This document shows positions 1 through 9,329 of a stretch of 64,000 nucleotides of DNA, piece after piece. A model generated the notes under the pieces. That model had not been told where the DNA came from, searched no databases, and saw only the letters and a list, made by a program, of their open reading frames with translations. Both the position numbers and the translations under genes were made by a program. The first letter of the stretch is position 1. Each line of letters begins with the position of its first letter. The DNA is from Bacillota bacterium (lineage in GTDB: Bacteria; Bacillota; Clostridia; Lachnospirales; Lachnospiraceae), in assembly GCA_023418475.1 (NCBI GenBank), contig JAEZZO010000032.1:30574-94573 (forward strand), read 5' to 3'.

Positions 1-824
1 GCAAAATCATTTACCGATATCGTACTTTTTCCCAGTACTGCTCTTAGTGGAATCCTTGCCTTCGAAATGGCAGTTTCAATCACCTCTTGATAAGATTTAT
101 CATCATTCATCTGCATCGTTGAATACCAATATTTCGTATTCAGCTTATCAATTACCTTTTCCAGACATACATAAGGAAGACAAATATTCATCATACCCTC
201 AATATTGCCAATTCTTATATTCAATGTAACTAAAGAAATCATTTCACTTGGCGATATGATTTGTGCAAACTGAGAATTTGTTTCGATCCGAAGCAGTCTC
301 GGCTGTACCTGTATTACATTCGCCCAAGGTTCCCGAAGTAAATTAGTACAAACATTATAGATACGCTCAATAATGGATAATTCAATCTCAGAAAAATCTC
401 TGACCTTGTCCAGAGGATATCCTCCGCCCCCCAGCATACGGTCGACAATCGCATAACCCAAATTGTCCGCCAGCTCAATAATAATATTTCCCTCAAGCGG
501 GGAAAAATCAACAATCCCTAATAAAACAGGATTAGAAAGGGCATTCGTAAATTCAGAGTATTGAACAGCTTCCGAATTTCTAACCTCCACCTGAACATTT
601 TTACGAAGATATGCAGGAAGGTTTGTAGAAAGCAATCTGGCATAATGCTCAAATATAATATTTAAGGTTCGTAAATGTTCTTTTGAAAATTTGGATGGTC
701 TGGCAAAGTCATAATTTTTAATCTGCTTTTCCGAAGTCTGTTTGTAATCATCCGCATCAAGTTCACCGCTGGAAAGCGCAGCAAGCAGATTATCTATCTC
801 ATTTTGGGATAAGACATCTCCCAT
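1..824 (-). CDS. fliM: Flagellar motor switch protein FliM (3' end beyond window)
   Basis: FliM is the middle protein of the C-ring switch; it binds phosphorylated CheY and reverses motor rotation. About 274 residues are visible. The N-terminus has the CheY-binding type motif LSQNEIDNLL (residues 5-14) and the central domain has the GGGGYPLD turn. The start at 824 is chosen because AGGAGG lies 8 nt upstream; an ATG 6 nt earlier would be only 2 nt from it. It follows fliL in the same direction and the C-terminus runs off the left edge. Confidence 0.93.
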   Translation of the reverse strand, partial: MGDVLSQNEIDNLLAALSSGELDADDYKQTSEKQIKNYDFARPSKFSKEHLRTLNIIFEHYARLLSTNLPAYLRKNVQVEVRNSEAVQYSEFTNALSNPVLLGIVDFSPLEGNIIIELADNLGYAIVDRMLGGGGYPLDKVRDFSEIELSIIERIYNVCTNLLREPWANVIQVQPRLLRIETNSQFAQIISPSEMISLVTLNIRIGNIEGMMNICLPYVCLEKVIDKLNTKYWYSTMQMNDDKSYQEVIETAISKARIPLRAVLGKSTISVNDF

Positions 825-934
825 TGACATTACCTCCTAATTTACTAGTTCCATAATAACATATAAAACGAATAAAATCATCATTTATTTCGTTATTCCT
901 ATACTGGTATTTTGTACATTGATACTTCACCGGC

Positions 935-1438
935 TTATTGCAGTATGATATTTCCAAAGGTAACATTAATAATCACATCAGAATTAAAATAATTCTTAAT
1001 ATTCTCCAAAATCTTTTTCTTAATTGCATCTTTATTGTTCTTGACTTCGTCCATGGTATATTTTGAGAACTCGTCATTTACAATTTCCTTAATGGCATTT
1101 GCATTACCGGTTATTTTTGTCCCAAATTCTTCCGAATAATCCTTACTCTTGGTGTTCGCGTATACGGTTACGTATAACAGTGCATAATGCGGATTCCCAT
1201 CTGTGCTCACTAAATTGATTGTTAGCTGATCCGGGATGTCAAAACTTGCAAAATCGTTAATCCCTACTTTTTCATCATTTTTTGATTCCAGTTCTAAATC
1301 TACAATGGATGATATTTTATCCACCAGATTCGTTGTTCTGTTCGCAGCAGGTACTATGGCAAAAATTAAAACTGCTGTCAATGCAGTGTTAATTAATACG
1401 ATAGCCATAATAATAATGGTTAATATGTTTTTCTTCAT
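935..1438 (-). CDS. fliL: Flagellar basal body-associated protein FliL
   Basis: FliL is a single-pass inner membrane protein that surrounds the stator and supports motor torque. The 167-residue product has a short basic N-terminus (MKKN) followed by one membrane segment at about residues 5-28. A periplasmic-type domain follows, ending in the family's conserved basic and hydrophobic pattern (KIL-NIKNYF, then DVIINVTFGNIILQ). It lies between motB and fliM, as usual in clostridial motility operons. GGGAGG sits 11 nt before the ATG. The 350-nt gap upstream holds a folded element listed separately. Confidence 0.88.
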   Translation of the reverse strand: MKKNILTIIIMAIVLINTALTAVLIFAIVPAANRTTNLVDKISSIVDLELESKNDEKVGINDFASFDIPDQLTINLVSTDGNPHYALLYVTVYANTKSKDYSEEFGTKITGNANAIKEIVNDEFSKYTMDEVKNNKDAIKKKILENIKNYFNSDVIINVTFGNIILQ

Positions 1439-1482
1439 TTGGTAAAACGCCTCCCTTGCTCTTACTTATAGTGCATTTTTTC

Positions 1483-1698
1483 CTCATTCCTGCGCACAGT
1501 AAGTTTGCGCCGAGGATTGCGCAGGCACAAACCTTGCGAGTGAAAGTGATTTTTCTTTCACCCTTCCAATCATGATGCCGCAAGCGGCATCACAAATAAT
1601 TGGGGAAGAAGCCTGAAACGAGCACCGCTGTGCTCATTTCGCGGTTCTTCTTAGTGTGAAGATGCTTTTTCATCACACTTTTTCCCTTCAGGACAAGC
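1483..1698. other. GC-rich multi-hairpin intergenic element
   Basis: This part of the 353-nt gap between motB and fliL is richer in GC than its surroundings and contains a series of inverted repeats. These are CTGCGCA/TGCGCAG (1490-1496/1518-1524), GTGAAAG/CTTTCAC (1540-1546/1555-1561), TGATGCCGC/GCGGCATCA (1573-1581/1584-1592), GAAACGAGCAC/GTGCTCATTTC with one mismatch (1615-1625/1630-1640), and AGTGTGA/TCACACT (1653-1659/1673-1679). No convincing coding frame runs through it. It could be a structured RNA in the operon transcript or a multicopy palindromic element; the sequence alone does not decide. Confidence 0.6.
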
Positions 1699-1791
1699 CG
1701 TCGGAACCTAGCGTTATATATATTAATTATCATATCATATTTGTTTAAATTACAAAATAATCATATTTTCTCATTAATTCAAACAAAATAA

Positions 1792-2742
1792 TTAATCACT
1801 GCTGATTTCATTGTATATTTTAATCTCAATTCTTCTATTCTTTGCTCTTCCTTCTTCTGTCGCATTACTTCTGATCGGCTCATATTCGCCGCGTCCGGAA
1901 TATTTTAACCTGGCCGGATCAATACCACATTTATCTATCAGAAATTCTGCTGCATTTAATGCTCTTGCGGATGACAGCCAATTATTATCAGCAAATCTAG
2001 AATTTGAAACAGGAACATTATCAGTGTGCCCAATTATTTCAACATTGCAATTTTTATAATGCTTAATGATATTACTGATTTTCGTAAGAAGGGGAAATGC
2101 TTCCTTCTTTACCACAGCATCACCTGACTTAAATAAAACAGAACCATTCAAGGTAAGCTGTACATATTTATTTTTTTGATCGATACTAAGCTCAACATAT
2201 TGTCCCAGATTGTACTGTCCGTTTAAATCCGATATCTGATCATACATTTGCTCATTCGAAGCCGCCATTTCCTGATTTACTTTTGTCACCGCTTCCTTTA
2301 ATTCCATTTTTTCATTGTTCTCTGTAGCTTTAGAAGAATTTGTACCATTATTATTTTCAGGATTCACAGTTTCCTCTGACCCTTCATTACCGCTCTTCGA
2401 ATTAATAGGATCTGAGGTATCGGCTTGTCCTTCCTGCTTAATTCCTGTCTTTGCACTGTTTTTACCCATTCTGGATAAGTATTCATCCAGGTTGCTCATC
2501 TGTGAAACTCCTGCAGAAATCAGCTCACCGGTACCAATGGAAGAACCTCCGCCCTGAAATACACCAAACGAGTTTGATAAGGATATCGTAACCTTTTCGA
2601 ATTTTTCCTGATTAACATCAGAGAAAGCAAATAACATAACAAAAAAGCAAAGGAGCAAATTCATTAAATCTGCAAAGGTACTGATCCAGGCAGCAGGACC
2701 GCCGGAAGATGATTCACTTTTCTTTCTAGCCAACTTCCTCAC
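1792..2742 (-). CDS. motB: Flagellar stator protein MotB
   Basis: MotB anchors the stator to peptidoglycan and carries the ion-binding aspartate. The plug and membrane region contains AAWISTFADLMNLL, with the key Asp at residue 25 of the 316-residue reading. A Ser/Asn-rich linker follows, then an OmpA-like peptidoglycan-binding domain (IIGHTDNVPVSN, then GRGEYEPIRSN and KNRRIEI). The GTG at 2742 has a weak ribosome site. A TTG nine bases further in (2733) gives the family-typical start MARKKSESSSGG, so the true start may be there. The 5' end overlaps motA by 17 nt. Confidence 0.93.
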   Translation of the reverse strand: MRKLARKKSESSSGGPAAWISTFADLMNLLLCFFVMLFAFSDVNQEKFEKVTISLSNSFGVFQGGGSSIGTGELISAGVSQMSNLDEYLSRMGKNSAKTGIKQEGQADTSDPINSKSGNEGSEETVNPENNNGTNSSKATENNEKMELKEAVTKVNQEMAASNEQMYDQISDLNGQYNLGQYVELSIDQKNKYVQLTLNGSVLFKSGDAVVKKEAFPLLTKISNIIKHYKNCNVEIIGHTDNVPVSNSRFADNNWLSSARALNAAEFLIDKCGIDPARLKYSGRGEYEPIRSNATEEGRAKNRRIEIKIYNEISSD

Positions 2743-3526
2743 CGCCTTCTTCCCTCATCGCCGCTCTGCGGGTCGGTGACAGGAAGGATTTCAGTTTTTC
2801 TTCAATTACTCTTGGGTTCTCTCCGGCTTGTATGGAAAGAAGTCCTTCCACCATTACTTCCTTTATCATTATTTCTTGCGAGTTATTCGCCTTCAGCTTA
2901 GTAGAAATAGGAATACAAATCCAGTTGGCAAGCATAGAGCCATAAAAGGTAGTTACCAGTGATACTGCCATATTAGGGCCTACTGTACTTACATCACTCA
3001 TGTTTTTTAACATATTAATAAGACCAATCAACGTTCCGATCATACCCCAGGCAGGACCCATTGCTCCCATCGAATCCCAAAATCCAACGGTACCCGAATG
3101 TCTGCCCTCAATACAGTTTAATTCTGTTTCCAGAATATTTCGTACAAGCTCCGGATCCGTTCCGTCTACAATTAACAAAACTCCCTTTTTCAGGAAATCA
3201 TCATCAATCCCGTTCGCAGCTTCCTCTAATGCCAGCAGCCCTTCCTTTCTGGCAACATTTGATAAATCAATGATGGCTTTTATGGTTTCTTCTTCATTTG
3301 AAGGCACTTGCTTTAAAATCAACGAAAAACTCTTTAAGTTATTAATAAAGCTTTTAAAATCGTGCGACATCATTAACATACAAAATAAGGATCCCCCGAA
3401 AGTAATCATAATTGAAGAAAGATCAAAGAAATTCAAAAGAACACTGACACTAGGCTGCCCCCATAAAATACCTGCCACAACAATTACTAAACATGCAACC
3501 ATTCCCACTATTGATGCAATATCCAA
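2726..3526 (-). CDS. motA: Flagellar stator protein MotA
   Basis: MotA forms the ring of four-helix subunits around MotB and couples ion flow to torque on FliG. At 266 residues it has the normal family length. It carries the conserved MGPAWGMIGTLIGLINML membrane motif with its functional proline and a cytoplasmic loop rich in charged residues. The start codon is TTG at 3526, preceded by GAAGGTG at normal distance. It overlaps motB, so the two stator subunits are probably translationally coupled. Confidence 0.93.
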   Translation of the reverse strand: MDIASIVGMVACLVIVVAGILWGQPSVSVLLNFFDLSSIMITFGGSLFCMLMMSHDFKSFINNLKSFSLILKQVPSNEEETIKAIIDLSNVARKEGLLALEEAANGIDDDFLKKGVLLIVDGTDPELVRNILETELNCIEGRHSGTVGFWDSMGAMGPAWGMIGTLIGLINMLKNMSDVSTVGPNMAVSLVTTFYGSMLANWICIPISTKLKANNSQEIMIKEVMVEGLLSIQAGENPRVIEEKLKSFLSPTRRAAMREEGGEEVG

Positions 3527-3577
3527 AATTATTCACCTTCTATCCTTGGTTTTTTATATAAAAAGAGAAAATTTTTC

Positions 3578-3769
3578 TCATAATTCTCGTCCAAATATTT
3601 CTTTTTTGTATAATATTACAAGATTTTTTATCTCCTGTCTACTTTCCTTTACGATGAATTTGTTGCCAGAAGTCAATGTAATTACAGTGTCCGGAGACTC
3701 TTCTACCTTTTCTATTAAGTCTGCATTAATGGTTAATTTTGAATCATTTAGTCTTGTTACATCAATCAT
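3578..3769 (-). CDS. flbD: FlbD-family flagellar protein
   Basis: This is a small protein of the FlbD (SwrD-like) family found next to motA in many Bacillota; in Bacillus subtilis the homologue raises motor power. The 63-residue product begins MIDVTRLNDSKLTINADLIE, the family signature, and ends with a basic tail. The start at 3769 is chosen over an upstream frame extension to 3862 because GGAGG lies 5 nt before it and the family begins here. It lies between flgE and motA. Confidence 0.85.
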   Translation of the reverse strand: MIDVTRLNDSKLTINADLIEKVEESPDTVITLTSGNKFIVKESRQEIKNLVILYKKEIFGREL

Positions 3770-3974
3770 AATGGCCTCCATCTGCCGCGTTTGCGGTATG
3801 CAATTTTTAGTGAAAAACACACTCCGTACCTTTAGCGAGTTGAAAAAAGCTTCTCTTTTCAACTTATCTCCTTTCTGTATTGATAGTACACTGTAACGTC
3901 TTTGTTGATACGGATTATACTTCTGTGTGATGAAATAATAAATAAAATGCTATAACAATTCACGTGAATAGAAA

Positions 3975-3998
3975 AGGTGGCAGTTTTCGCCGCCACCT
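3975..3998 (-). terminator. Hairpin after flgE, probable (partial) terminator
   Basis: An inverted repeat AGGTGGC/GCCACCT (3975-3981/3992-3998) lies about 45 nt downstream of the flgE stop. Read on the minus strand it is followed by TTTTCT. It may end or attenuate the long flagellar transcript before flbD-motAB. Confidence 0.55.
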
Positions 3999-4043
3999 AT
4001 CATCACTGATATATGGCCCGTTCCTACATACATCAGCCCTGTG

Positions 4044-5498
4044 TTATCTCTTAAGATTGATCAATTCTTCTAACAAGGTGTCAGATGTTGTTATGATTCT
4101 TGAATTTGCCTGGAAGCCTCTTTGTGTTGTAATCATCTGCGTAAACTGCTCGGATAAGTCTACATTCGACATTTCCAATACACCTGTTGTTAAACCGCCG
4201 CCTCCCTGCGTTGGATCCTGTCCTACTCCGTTAAATTCACCGGAGTTTTGTGTCTCAGCATACATACTGTTGCCCACCGCTTCTAAGCCGGCAGGATTTG
4301 AAAAACTGGCAACCGATATTTGTCCCAATAACTTGCTATCACCATTGTCATACTTTCCAAAGATCTTTCCGGATTCATCGACACTGATACCCGTCATGTT
4401 TCCTACTTTTCTGCCTGCTCCGGTACCCTCCAGGCTTCCCTTATATCCACCGACATAGGAAGTGCCGTTGCTTGCGTACATCGTCAGAGGAGAAAAGTCT
4501 ACATCAATCGTCTCAAATTGGCTTGTACCATCATCCGAAGCACCCCCAATTGTAAGAGCTATACTTTTATCCGTTGAATCAGTTTCACCGATACCGATGA
4601 ATTTACCGGTTGCCGCATTAAAGGTTAAGTTTATCGGATCATCGGTAATCGTAAATTTTCCAGTCTTTTCATCAACGTCTTCTACACTGAATGACTTTCC
4701 GGCAAAGGAAAAGGTATTAATAGAAGATGATTTGTATTCCGGCACTCCGTCTTTATTTTCATCATCTTCCTTAACAAAAATTGACTTGCCGTCCTTTCCC
4801 TTAATATCAGTGATCGATACATTATAGACATTTGTATCCTCTTTTGTCTGTTTAAATTTCAAGTCAGCCGTATAGCTGTTACCCATCTTATCGTAAAAAG
4901 TTATATTGCATACAAGGCCAGTATCGGAAGTAAGCGCCGTATCCTTGCTGTCAATATTGCCTGATATGTATGCTGACTTGGTAGCCTGCGGTTCTGAAAG
5001 TAAATTATCCTGCGACATGATGTTTAGAGGAGATACTCTGCCTTTCTTAATGATTGTTTCATTATCCTCACTAACCTGCCATCCCATAACATTTGCACCA
5101 GTGGAAGTACATAAAGCTCCCATTGAATTCAACTGGAAGGATCCTGCTTTTGTAAAATAATTGGTTCCGCCACTGTTCACAATAAAAAACGTATTTCCCT
5201 CAATCATGAGATCCAGCGGATTATCGGTTCTTTCAGATGCGCCACTTTTTGTAATCGTCTGAGAGATAGCAGAAACACTGGTACCCAAACCAACCTGCAT
5301 GGCATTACTGCCCGCAGTTCCCGTCGCTGCGTTAGGTCCGGAGGCATTCTGTATTGTCTCATATAAAACATCCGAAAAATTAACTGTACTTCCTTTAAAT
5401 CCTATTGTATTAACATTAGAAATATTATTACCTATTACATCCATTTTCAACTGATTTGCCTTTAAACCGGCAACACTGGAATATAATGATCTTAACAT
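4044..5498 (-). CDS. flgE: Flagellar hook protein FlgE
   Basis: FlgE polymerises into the hook, the universal joint between rod and filament. It is secreted by the flagellar type III apparatus. The 484-residue product has the rod/hook N-terminal signature (LYSSVAGLKANQLKMD, then GNNISNVNTIGFK) and the matching C-terminal helix (EQFTQMITTQRGFQAN, then TLLEELINLKR). The variable surface domain lies between. GGAGG is 9 nt before the ATG. It follows flgD and the small hook-operon gene, the normal order. Confidence 0.95.
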   Translation of the reverse strand: MLRSLYSSVAGLKANQLKMDVIGNNISNVNTIGFKGSTVNFSDVLYETIQNASGPNAATGTAGSNAMQVGLGTSVSAISQTITKSGASERTDNPLDLMIEGNTFFIVNSGGTNYFTKAGSFQLNSMGALCTSTGANVMGWQVSEDNETIIKKGRVSPLNIMSQDNLLSEPQATKSAYISGNIDSKDTALTSDTGLVCNITFYDKMGNSYTADLKFKQTKEDTNVYNVSITDIKGKDGKSIFVKEDDENKDGVPEYKSSSINTFSFAGKSFSVEDVDEKTGKFTITDDPINLTFNAATGKFIGIGETDSTDKSIALTIGGASDDGTSQFETIDVDFSPLTMYASNGTSYVGGYKGSLEGTGAGRKVGNMTGISVDESGKIFGKYDNGDSKLLGQISVASFSNPAGLEAVGNSMYAETQNSGEFNGVGQDPTQGGGGLTTGVLEMSNVDLSEQFTQMITTQRGFQANSRIITTSDTLLEELINLKR

Positions 5499-5580
5499 AA
5501 TTTTAGACCTCCATTATTTGCTTCATCTTAGTATCCAATCTGTCATTCATGGATACGAAAGCCTCCCTAAGGTCCGGCTT

Positions 5581-5976
5581 TTATATGATTACAGCACCGT
5601 CAATATTCGTAAATACCTTGTCTTCTCCATCGTTTACTGCTGTAATAACCGTATTATTTTTAACGCTAACGATAAACGCAAGATTATCCACCATTACCAG
5701 TGATTCATTAATTCCCTTTTCAGACGCCATCTTCGCTCCATTTTCCAATCGTTCTAGCTGCTCGTCCGTCAAATCGATATTACGGCTTGCCAATCGTTCA
5801 TTCGCATGTCTGGAAAATTTCAGTTCACTGGTATCACCTGCAGCCTGTTTGCTCTGTAAGATATCTCCAAAAGGAGAAGCCGCCTGATTATTTTTTTCTG
5901 AAGCGCTTACCTTCGTAGATTTTAGCTGCTGTGTCATCTGTTCAATGGAAGGATACTGGTTTACAGATATATTCAT
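5581..5976 (-). CDS. Flagellar operon protein (TIGR02530 family)
   Basis: This small conserved protein is found between flgD and flgE in Bacillota flagellar operons; its biochemical role is not established. The core LKFSRHANERLASRNIDL, followed by VMVDNLAFIVSVKNNTVITAV, matches the family pattern. The start at 5976 (131 residues) is preferred because GGAGG lies 5 nt upstream; an ATG at 5988 lies within that ribosome site itself. The gene position suggests a role in hook assembly or secretion. Confidence 0.85.
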   Translation of the reverse strand: MNISVNQYPSIEQMTQQLKSTKVSASEKNNQAASPFGDILQSKQAAGDTSELKFSRHANERLASRNIDLTDEQLERLENGAKMASEKGINESLVMVDNLAFIVSVKNNTVITAVNDGEDKVFTNIDGAVII

Positions 5977-6020
5977 ACTAACCTCCATTCCACTCTTACT
6001 GTGATTTCATTTAAAAAATC

Positions 6021-6800
6021 TTAACTGTTTGTATCTGCACTTTCTTCCATCTTCGAATTCTGTACCTGAACAGTTACTTTATCATTCTCCGTAGTTTTTA
6101 AGGAATCATTAAATGCTACCGTTACTTTATAGGTACCATTTTTCAAATTTGCAAAGGCTAATTTATTAATGGTGACTTTGCCATCTGCAATTTGAACCAG
6201 ATTTTTATCAACCTCAGTACCATTTATTGAAATATCTACTTTATCTGCAACGGTACTTCCTGCACCTAGGCTTATTGCAAAGCTTTGATCCTGCGGAATG
6301 ATTGCATCATATGTTAATGCAGTCTTATCCATTACTTTCGGGAAATTCTGCCGGCTTATATAATCAGCATCTATTACGCTGGTCAAATCATCCATTGAAT
6401 AAAGGCTTCCATTGATCGACAGCTTCGTCTTTCCTCCTGTAATTGTCACATAATCAACCTTACCACGGATTGCTGTATCACTTCCGGCTGTACTTTTTGT
6501 CGTTAAGATCACATCTTTTCCGACCAGTCCAAATGCCTGAGAATTTGTTTCTGCTAAATTAATATTCTGGAGCTGCTCCAGCTGTGTAAACTGTGCCAGC
6601 TGCGCGACATATTCCGTATTGGAACTCGGGTTTAACGGGTCCTGATATTTCATCTGTGTGACTAATAATTGCAGAAACGAGTCTTTGCCCAGGGTCGTGC
6701 CGGAGCCTTTCTTTTTTTCCCCAGAAGAAGATGTTTCCGCCTTCTTTATATCCACTAACTTACCATCTTTTACAACCACAGGCTGTATTAATTCACCCAT
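6021..6800 (-). CDS. flgD: Hook-capping protein FlgD
   Basis: FlgD forms the scaffold cap at the tip of the growing hook and is lost when the hook is finished. The 259-residue product has the conserved N-terminal block (KDSFLQLLVTQMKYQDPLNP, then YVAQLAQFTQLEQL, about residues 40-80). A C-terminal Ig/Tudor-like beta domain follows (NGTYKVTVAFND). The ribosome site is GGAGA before the ATG. fliK lies immediately upstream, consistent with joint control of hook length. Confidence 0.93.
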   Translation of the reverse strand: MGELIQPVVVKDGKLVDIKKAETSSSGEKKKGSGTTLGKDSFLQLLVTQMKYQDPLNPSSNTEYVAQLAQFTQLEQLQNINLAETNSQAFGLVGKDVILTTKSTAGSDTAIRGKVDYVTITGGKTKLSINGSLYSMDDLTSVIDADYISRQNFPKVMDKTALTYDAIIPQDQSFAISLGAGSTVADKVDISINGTEVDKNLVQIADGKVTINKLAFANLKNGTYKVTVAFNDSLKTTENDKVTVQVQNSKMEESADTNS

Positions 6801-6829
6801 TTGTTCTCTCCTTTCTGAAAAATCTTTCT

Positions 6830-8362
6830 TTATGCCGTATAATCAACAACGCTGCCTAGTGCCCCTGTTAAATCCGCAACGTCCTCCTGCGTCTCTGGCT
6901 CTTCCATCATACTCCTGGCTTCGTCTAAAGAAATTTTCCTGCCGGAAGGATGTTTTTGTGTCTCTGATTGATTATCTGAGCTTTGATTGTTATTTTGTGC
7001 AAATGCATTAGCAGAAACTGTTACTTCAATTCCTTCTATCCTAATTCCCTGCTCGTTTAATGTCTCACGCAAAATATGCATCTGGCTTTCGATCGCTTCC
7101 TTACTGATCTCATTTTGTACAATAAAATGGGCTGTCATAACACCATCCTTTGATTGCACAGAAAAATTCACCTTACCCAAATGATCCGGGTTTAAGCTTA
7201 ACTCCATTGAGGTATTATCCTGACTAACCGAAACCTTAATACGGTCAATAATCTGATTTGCTATATCACGCAATTCAGTAACCCGAGCTACATCCTTGTT
7301 AAAATCAGATTGAACCTTTTGAGAAGAATTCACCAGATTATCAACAAATGTCTGGAACTGATCCGGATTATTTAGATCCTGTTTTGAATCATTTCCGGCA
7401 TGTGCCCCTGCGTCTGCAGCTTTTTCGTTCGTTACAGCAAGCTTCGAAGGATCGGTTTGGATGTTGTTCTCCTTCCGTAATTTCGAAGTACCATCCTCCT
7501 TCTTTGGCTCTGCGTTATTCTCAGTTGATGATTTTATTTGCCCTATTTCTGAATTAAGGGGTTCCTCCATCACTCCGGTTTGATTGATGTCCGTTATTGT
7601 TTCCGTTTTTGCAGCATCCGCTGTCTTTCGCCAGGCGAGAAAAGTTTTCACCTGATCCTTCGTTAGTCCAAGATTACTTTCTTCTTTTATTGCATCAACG
7701 TTCTCAATAAGCTGGTTGATTGTTGATGCCAGGTTTTCATCCGTCAAAGCAGCCATTATGTCAGCTTGGCCATTAGCGGCTAATACCAGCTGTTGCAGAT
7801 TCTCAGGCTGCAGAAGATCAACTGCACTCATACCCTGGTCATTAAGCAGTTGATTAAATTCTTCGGGCGATAACTTAAGAAGTTTCATCGCAGTCTCTTG
7901 TATTGATTGCAGCATAGCAGCAATCTGGCCAGCGATCTGATCATCGACAGAACTATCTTCTTTCTCGTTATCATCCTCTTTTGCAGTGTCTGATATCTTT
8001 ACAGAAGCTGCTTTTACGGTAGTCTTTCGTGAATCTGTTTTTAAAGCAGCACTTTGCTTTGACTGTACTTGATCTGTAACTGCACTATTACTGTTTCCAT
8101 CCTTACTTTGCTTGTTGTTCTGTGTATCGGATGCCTGTTCTCTGGTTTTTTTCAAACCTGTAAGCATTGTTCTGTTATTGTCACCATACTTACCGCTTCC
8201 CTGCAGATTCTTCTGAGCTGATCTGACAATCGATGTTTTTAATCCTCCGCTGTTCATAAGCTGTTGAAAATCGTCTCCCGTCTGCTTACTTTTTCCAGAC
8301 GTACTGACTGCGGTATTCGTAAGAAGACCGGCCGTCTGATTTGCAACACTTTGTGTAATCAT
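6830..8362 (-). CDS. fliK: Flagellar hook-length control protein FliK
   Basis: FliK is the secreted molecular ruler that switches export from hook to filament substrates. The 510-residue protein is largely low-complexity and Gln/Ser/Asn-rich, as usual. The conserved substrate-switch domain lies in the C-terminal quarter (SLNPDHLGKVNFSVQ, then AHFIVQNEISKEAIESQ and LNEQGIRIEGIEVTV). AGGAGG precedes the ATG. A good promoter-like pair lies 130 nt upstream, so hook genes may have their own transcript start. Confidence 0.9.
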   Translation of the reverse strand: MITQSVANQTAGLLTNTAVSTSGKSKQTGDDFQQLMNSGGLKTSIVRSAQKNLQGSGKYGDNNRTMLTGLKKTREQASDTQNNKQSKDGNSNSAVTDQVQSKQSAALKTDSRKTTVKAASVKISDTAKEDDNEKEDSSVDDQIAGQIAAMLQSIQETAMKLLKLSPEEFNQLLNDQGMSAVDLLQPENLQQLVLAANGQADIMAALTDENLASTINQLIENVDAIKEESNLGLTKDQVKTFLAWRKTADAAKTETITDINQTGVMEEPLNSEIGQIKSSTENNAEPKKEDGTSKLRKENNIQTDPSKLAVTNEKAADAGAHAGNDSKQDLNNPDQFQTFVDNLVNSSQKVQSDFNKDVARVTELRDIANQIIDRIKVSVSQDNTSMELSLNPDHLGKVNFSVQSKDGVMTAHFIVQNEISKEAIESQMHILRETLNEQGIRIEGIEVTVSANAFAQNNNQSSDNQSETQKHPSGRKISLDEARSMMEEPETQEDVADLTGALGSVVDYTA

Positions 8363-8489
8363 ATCGTTTTCCTCCTTTCATCAAATTCTTGGTTACAGAC
8401 AATTGCGAAACAATATGCTTGTCAAAAATTATTTTTTGCCAGCAAGGCTCGCAATCACTTTGGTTGTTGCTGTAGAACTTTACTTCTCT

Positions 8490-8518
8490 ATTATAAAAAG
8501 CGAAATTGCTTTTTACAA
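8490..8518 (-). promoter_or_regulatory. Sigma-A-type promoter candidate upstream of fliK
   Basis: On the minus strand TTGTAA (8513-8518) and TATAAT (8490-8495) are separated by 17 nt. The spacer contains the inverted repeat AAAAGC/GCTTTT. This 178-nt gap is the largest break inside the operon's upstream half. Confidence 0.55.
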
Positions 8519-8540
8519 TTAAATTATAATACGAACTGCA

Positions 8541-9329
8541 CTAATTGGCTAGCTTCTCCGCATCCATATCGAGCATTTTTTTCGTAATCTTTGCTGCAAC
8601 GACAGGATCCATCTCTGCTATAATTGCTGCACTCTCCTTTGGCTTCATACATAACAGTATCTTGGATACGTTTTCAATATCTGCCGACATAGTCTCAAAT
8701 ACTTTTGCTGCAGCGGCAGGATCCATATTTTTATAGATATCTGCTTTTTTTTGGATTGCATCTGAATATTGGAGCTGTTCCACAACCTGCTGGTAGAGAG
8801 CCGCAGCATTGGTGGGATCTATCTGTTCATAATACTTCTTGTATTCCTCAATATTAGGTGCGGCATCGGCAAATACAACATTTTTATTAAATTCTGCAAC
8901 TTTCGCTTCAAAAGCCTTCTGGTTTTCTTCAAAGACTTTTAACCTCTTGATTTCTGCCTGTAAGTCTGCTACCGACTGCGCACTGTCAGTCTTATCGGTA
9001 TTCATACTGTCTATGGTCTTCTCAAGCTCCTTGATCTTCGCTACAGCTTCCTCCAGGGACTTATAACCTCCAGTATTGGTACCCTTATCCGCCACCCGGG
9101 TAATTGTGTCATTCGGAAGTATCTGATTAACGATCGGAACATCCTTTAGAATCGGACTTAAAACACCCGAGCCAAAACCGCCGATATCCAGCTTTATTAA
9201 AAATCCAAAAAATGCAAACCAAATAAGAACAATCAGGAGTACAATGAGAATGGTTAGAATTTTATTTGCTTCCTTTTTTTCTTTCGGATCCTTTTGCTCC
9301 TTGTTACCTGATTTATCTTTTTTTGCCAT
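8541..9329 (-). CDS. MotE-like protein (MgtE N-terminal domain, flagellar operon)
   Basis: This protein type sits beside fliJ in Bacillota. Related proteins (YlxF, MotE) have been proposed as flagellar chaperones or stator partners. The 262-residue product has a Lys/Glu-rich cytoplasmic start, one membrane segment at about residues 24-46 and a coiled-coil at about 90-140. A C-terminal MgtE-N-like repeat region follows (MDPAAAAKVFETM, then MKPKESAAIIAEMDP and VVAAKITKKML). It is not a magnesium transporter, because the channel domain is missing. GGAGG precedes the ATG. Confidence 0.85.
   Translation of the reverse strand: MAKKDKSGNKEQKDPKEKKEANKILTILIVLLIVLIWFAFFGFLIKLDIGGFGSGVLSPILKDVPIVNQILPNDTITRVADKGTNTGGYKSLEEAVAKIKELEKTIDSMNTDKTDSAQSVADLQAEIKRLKVFEENQKAFEAKVAEFNKNVVFADAAPNIEEYKKYYEQIDPTNAAALYQQVVEQLQYSDAIQKKADIYKNMDPAAAAKVFETMSADIENVSKILLCMKPKESAAIIAEMDPVVAAKITKKMLDMDAEKLAN

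Noticed and set aside
1389..1583. Open frame of 64 codons between motB and fliL
   Set aside because: It reads through the hairpin element and into fliL in another frame, with an odd composition and no ribosome site.
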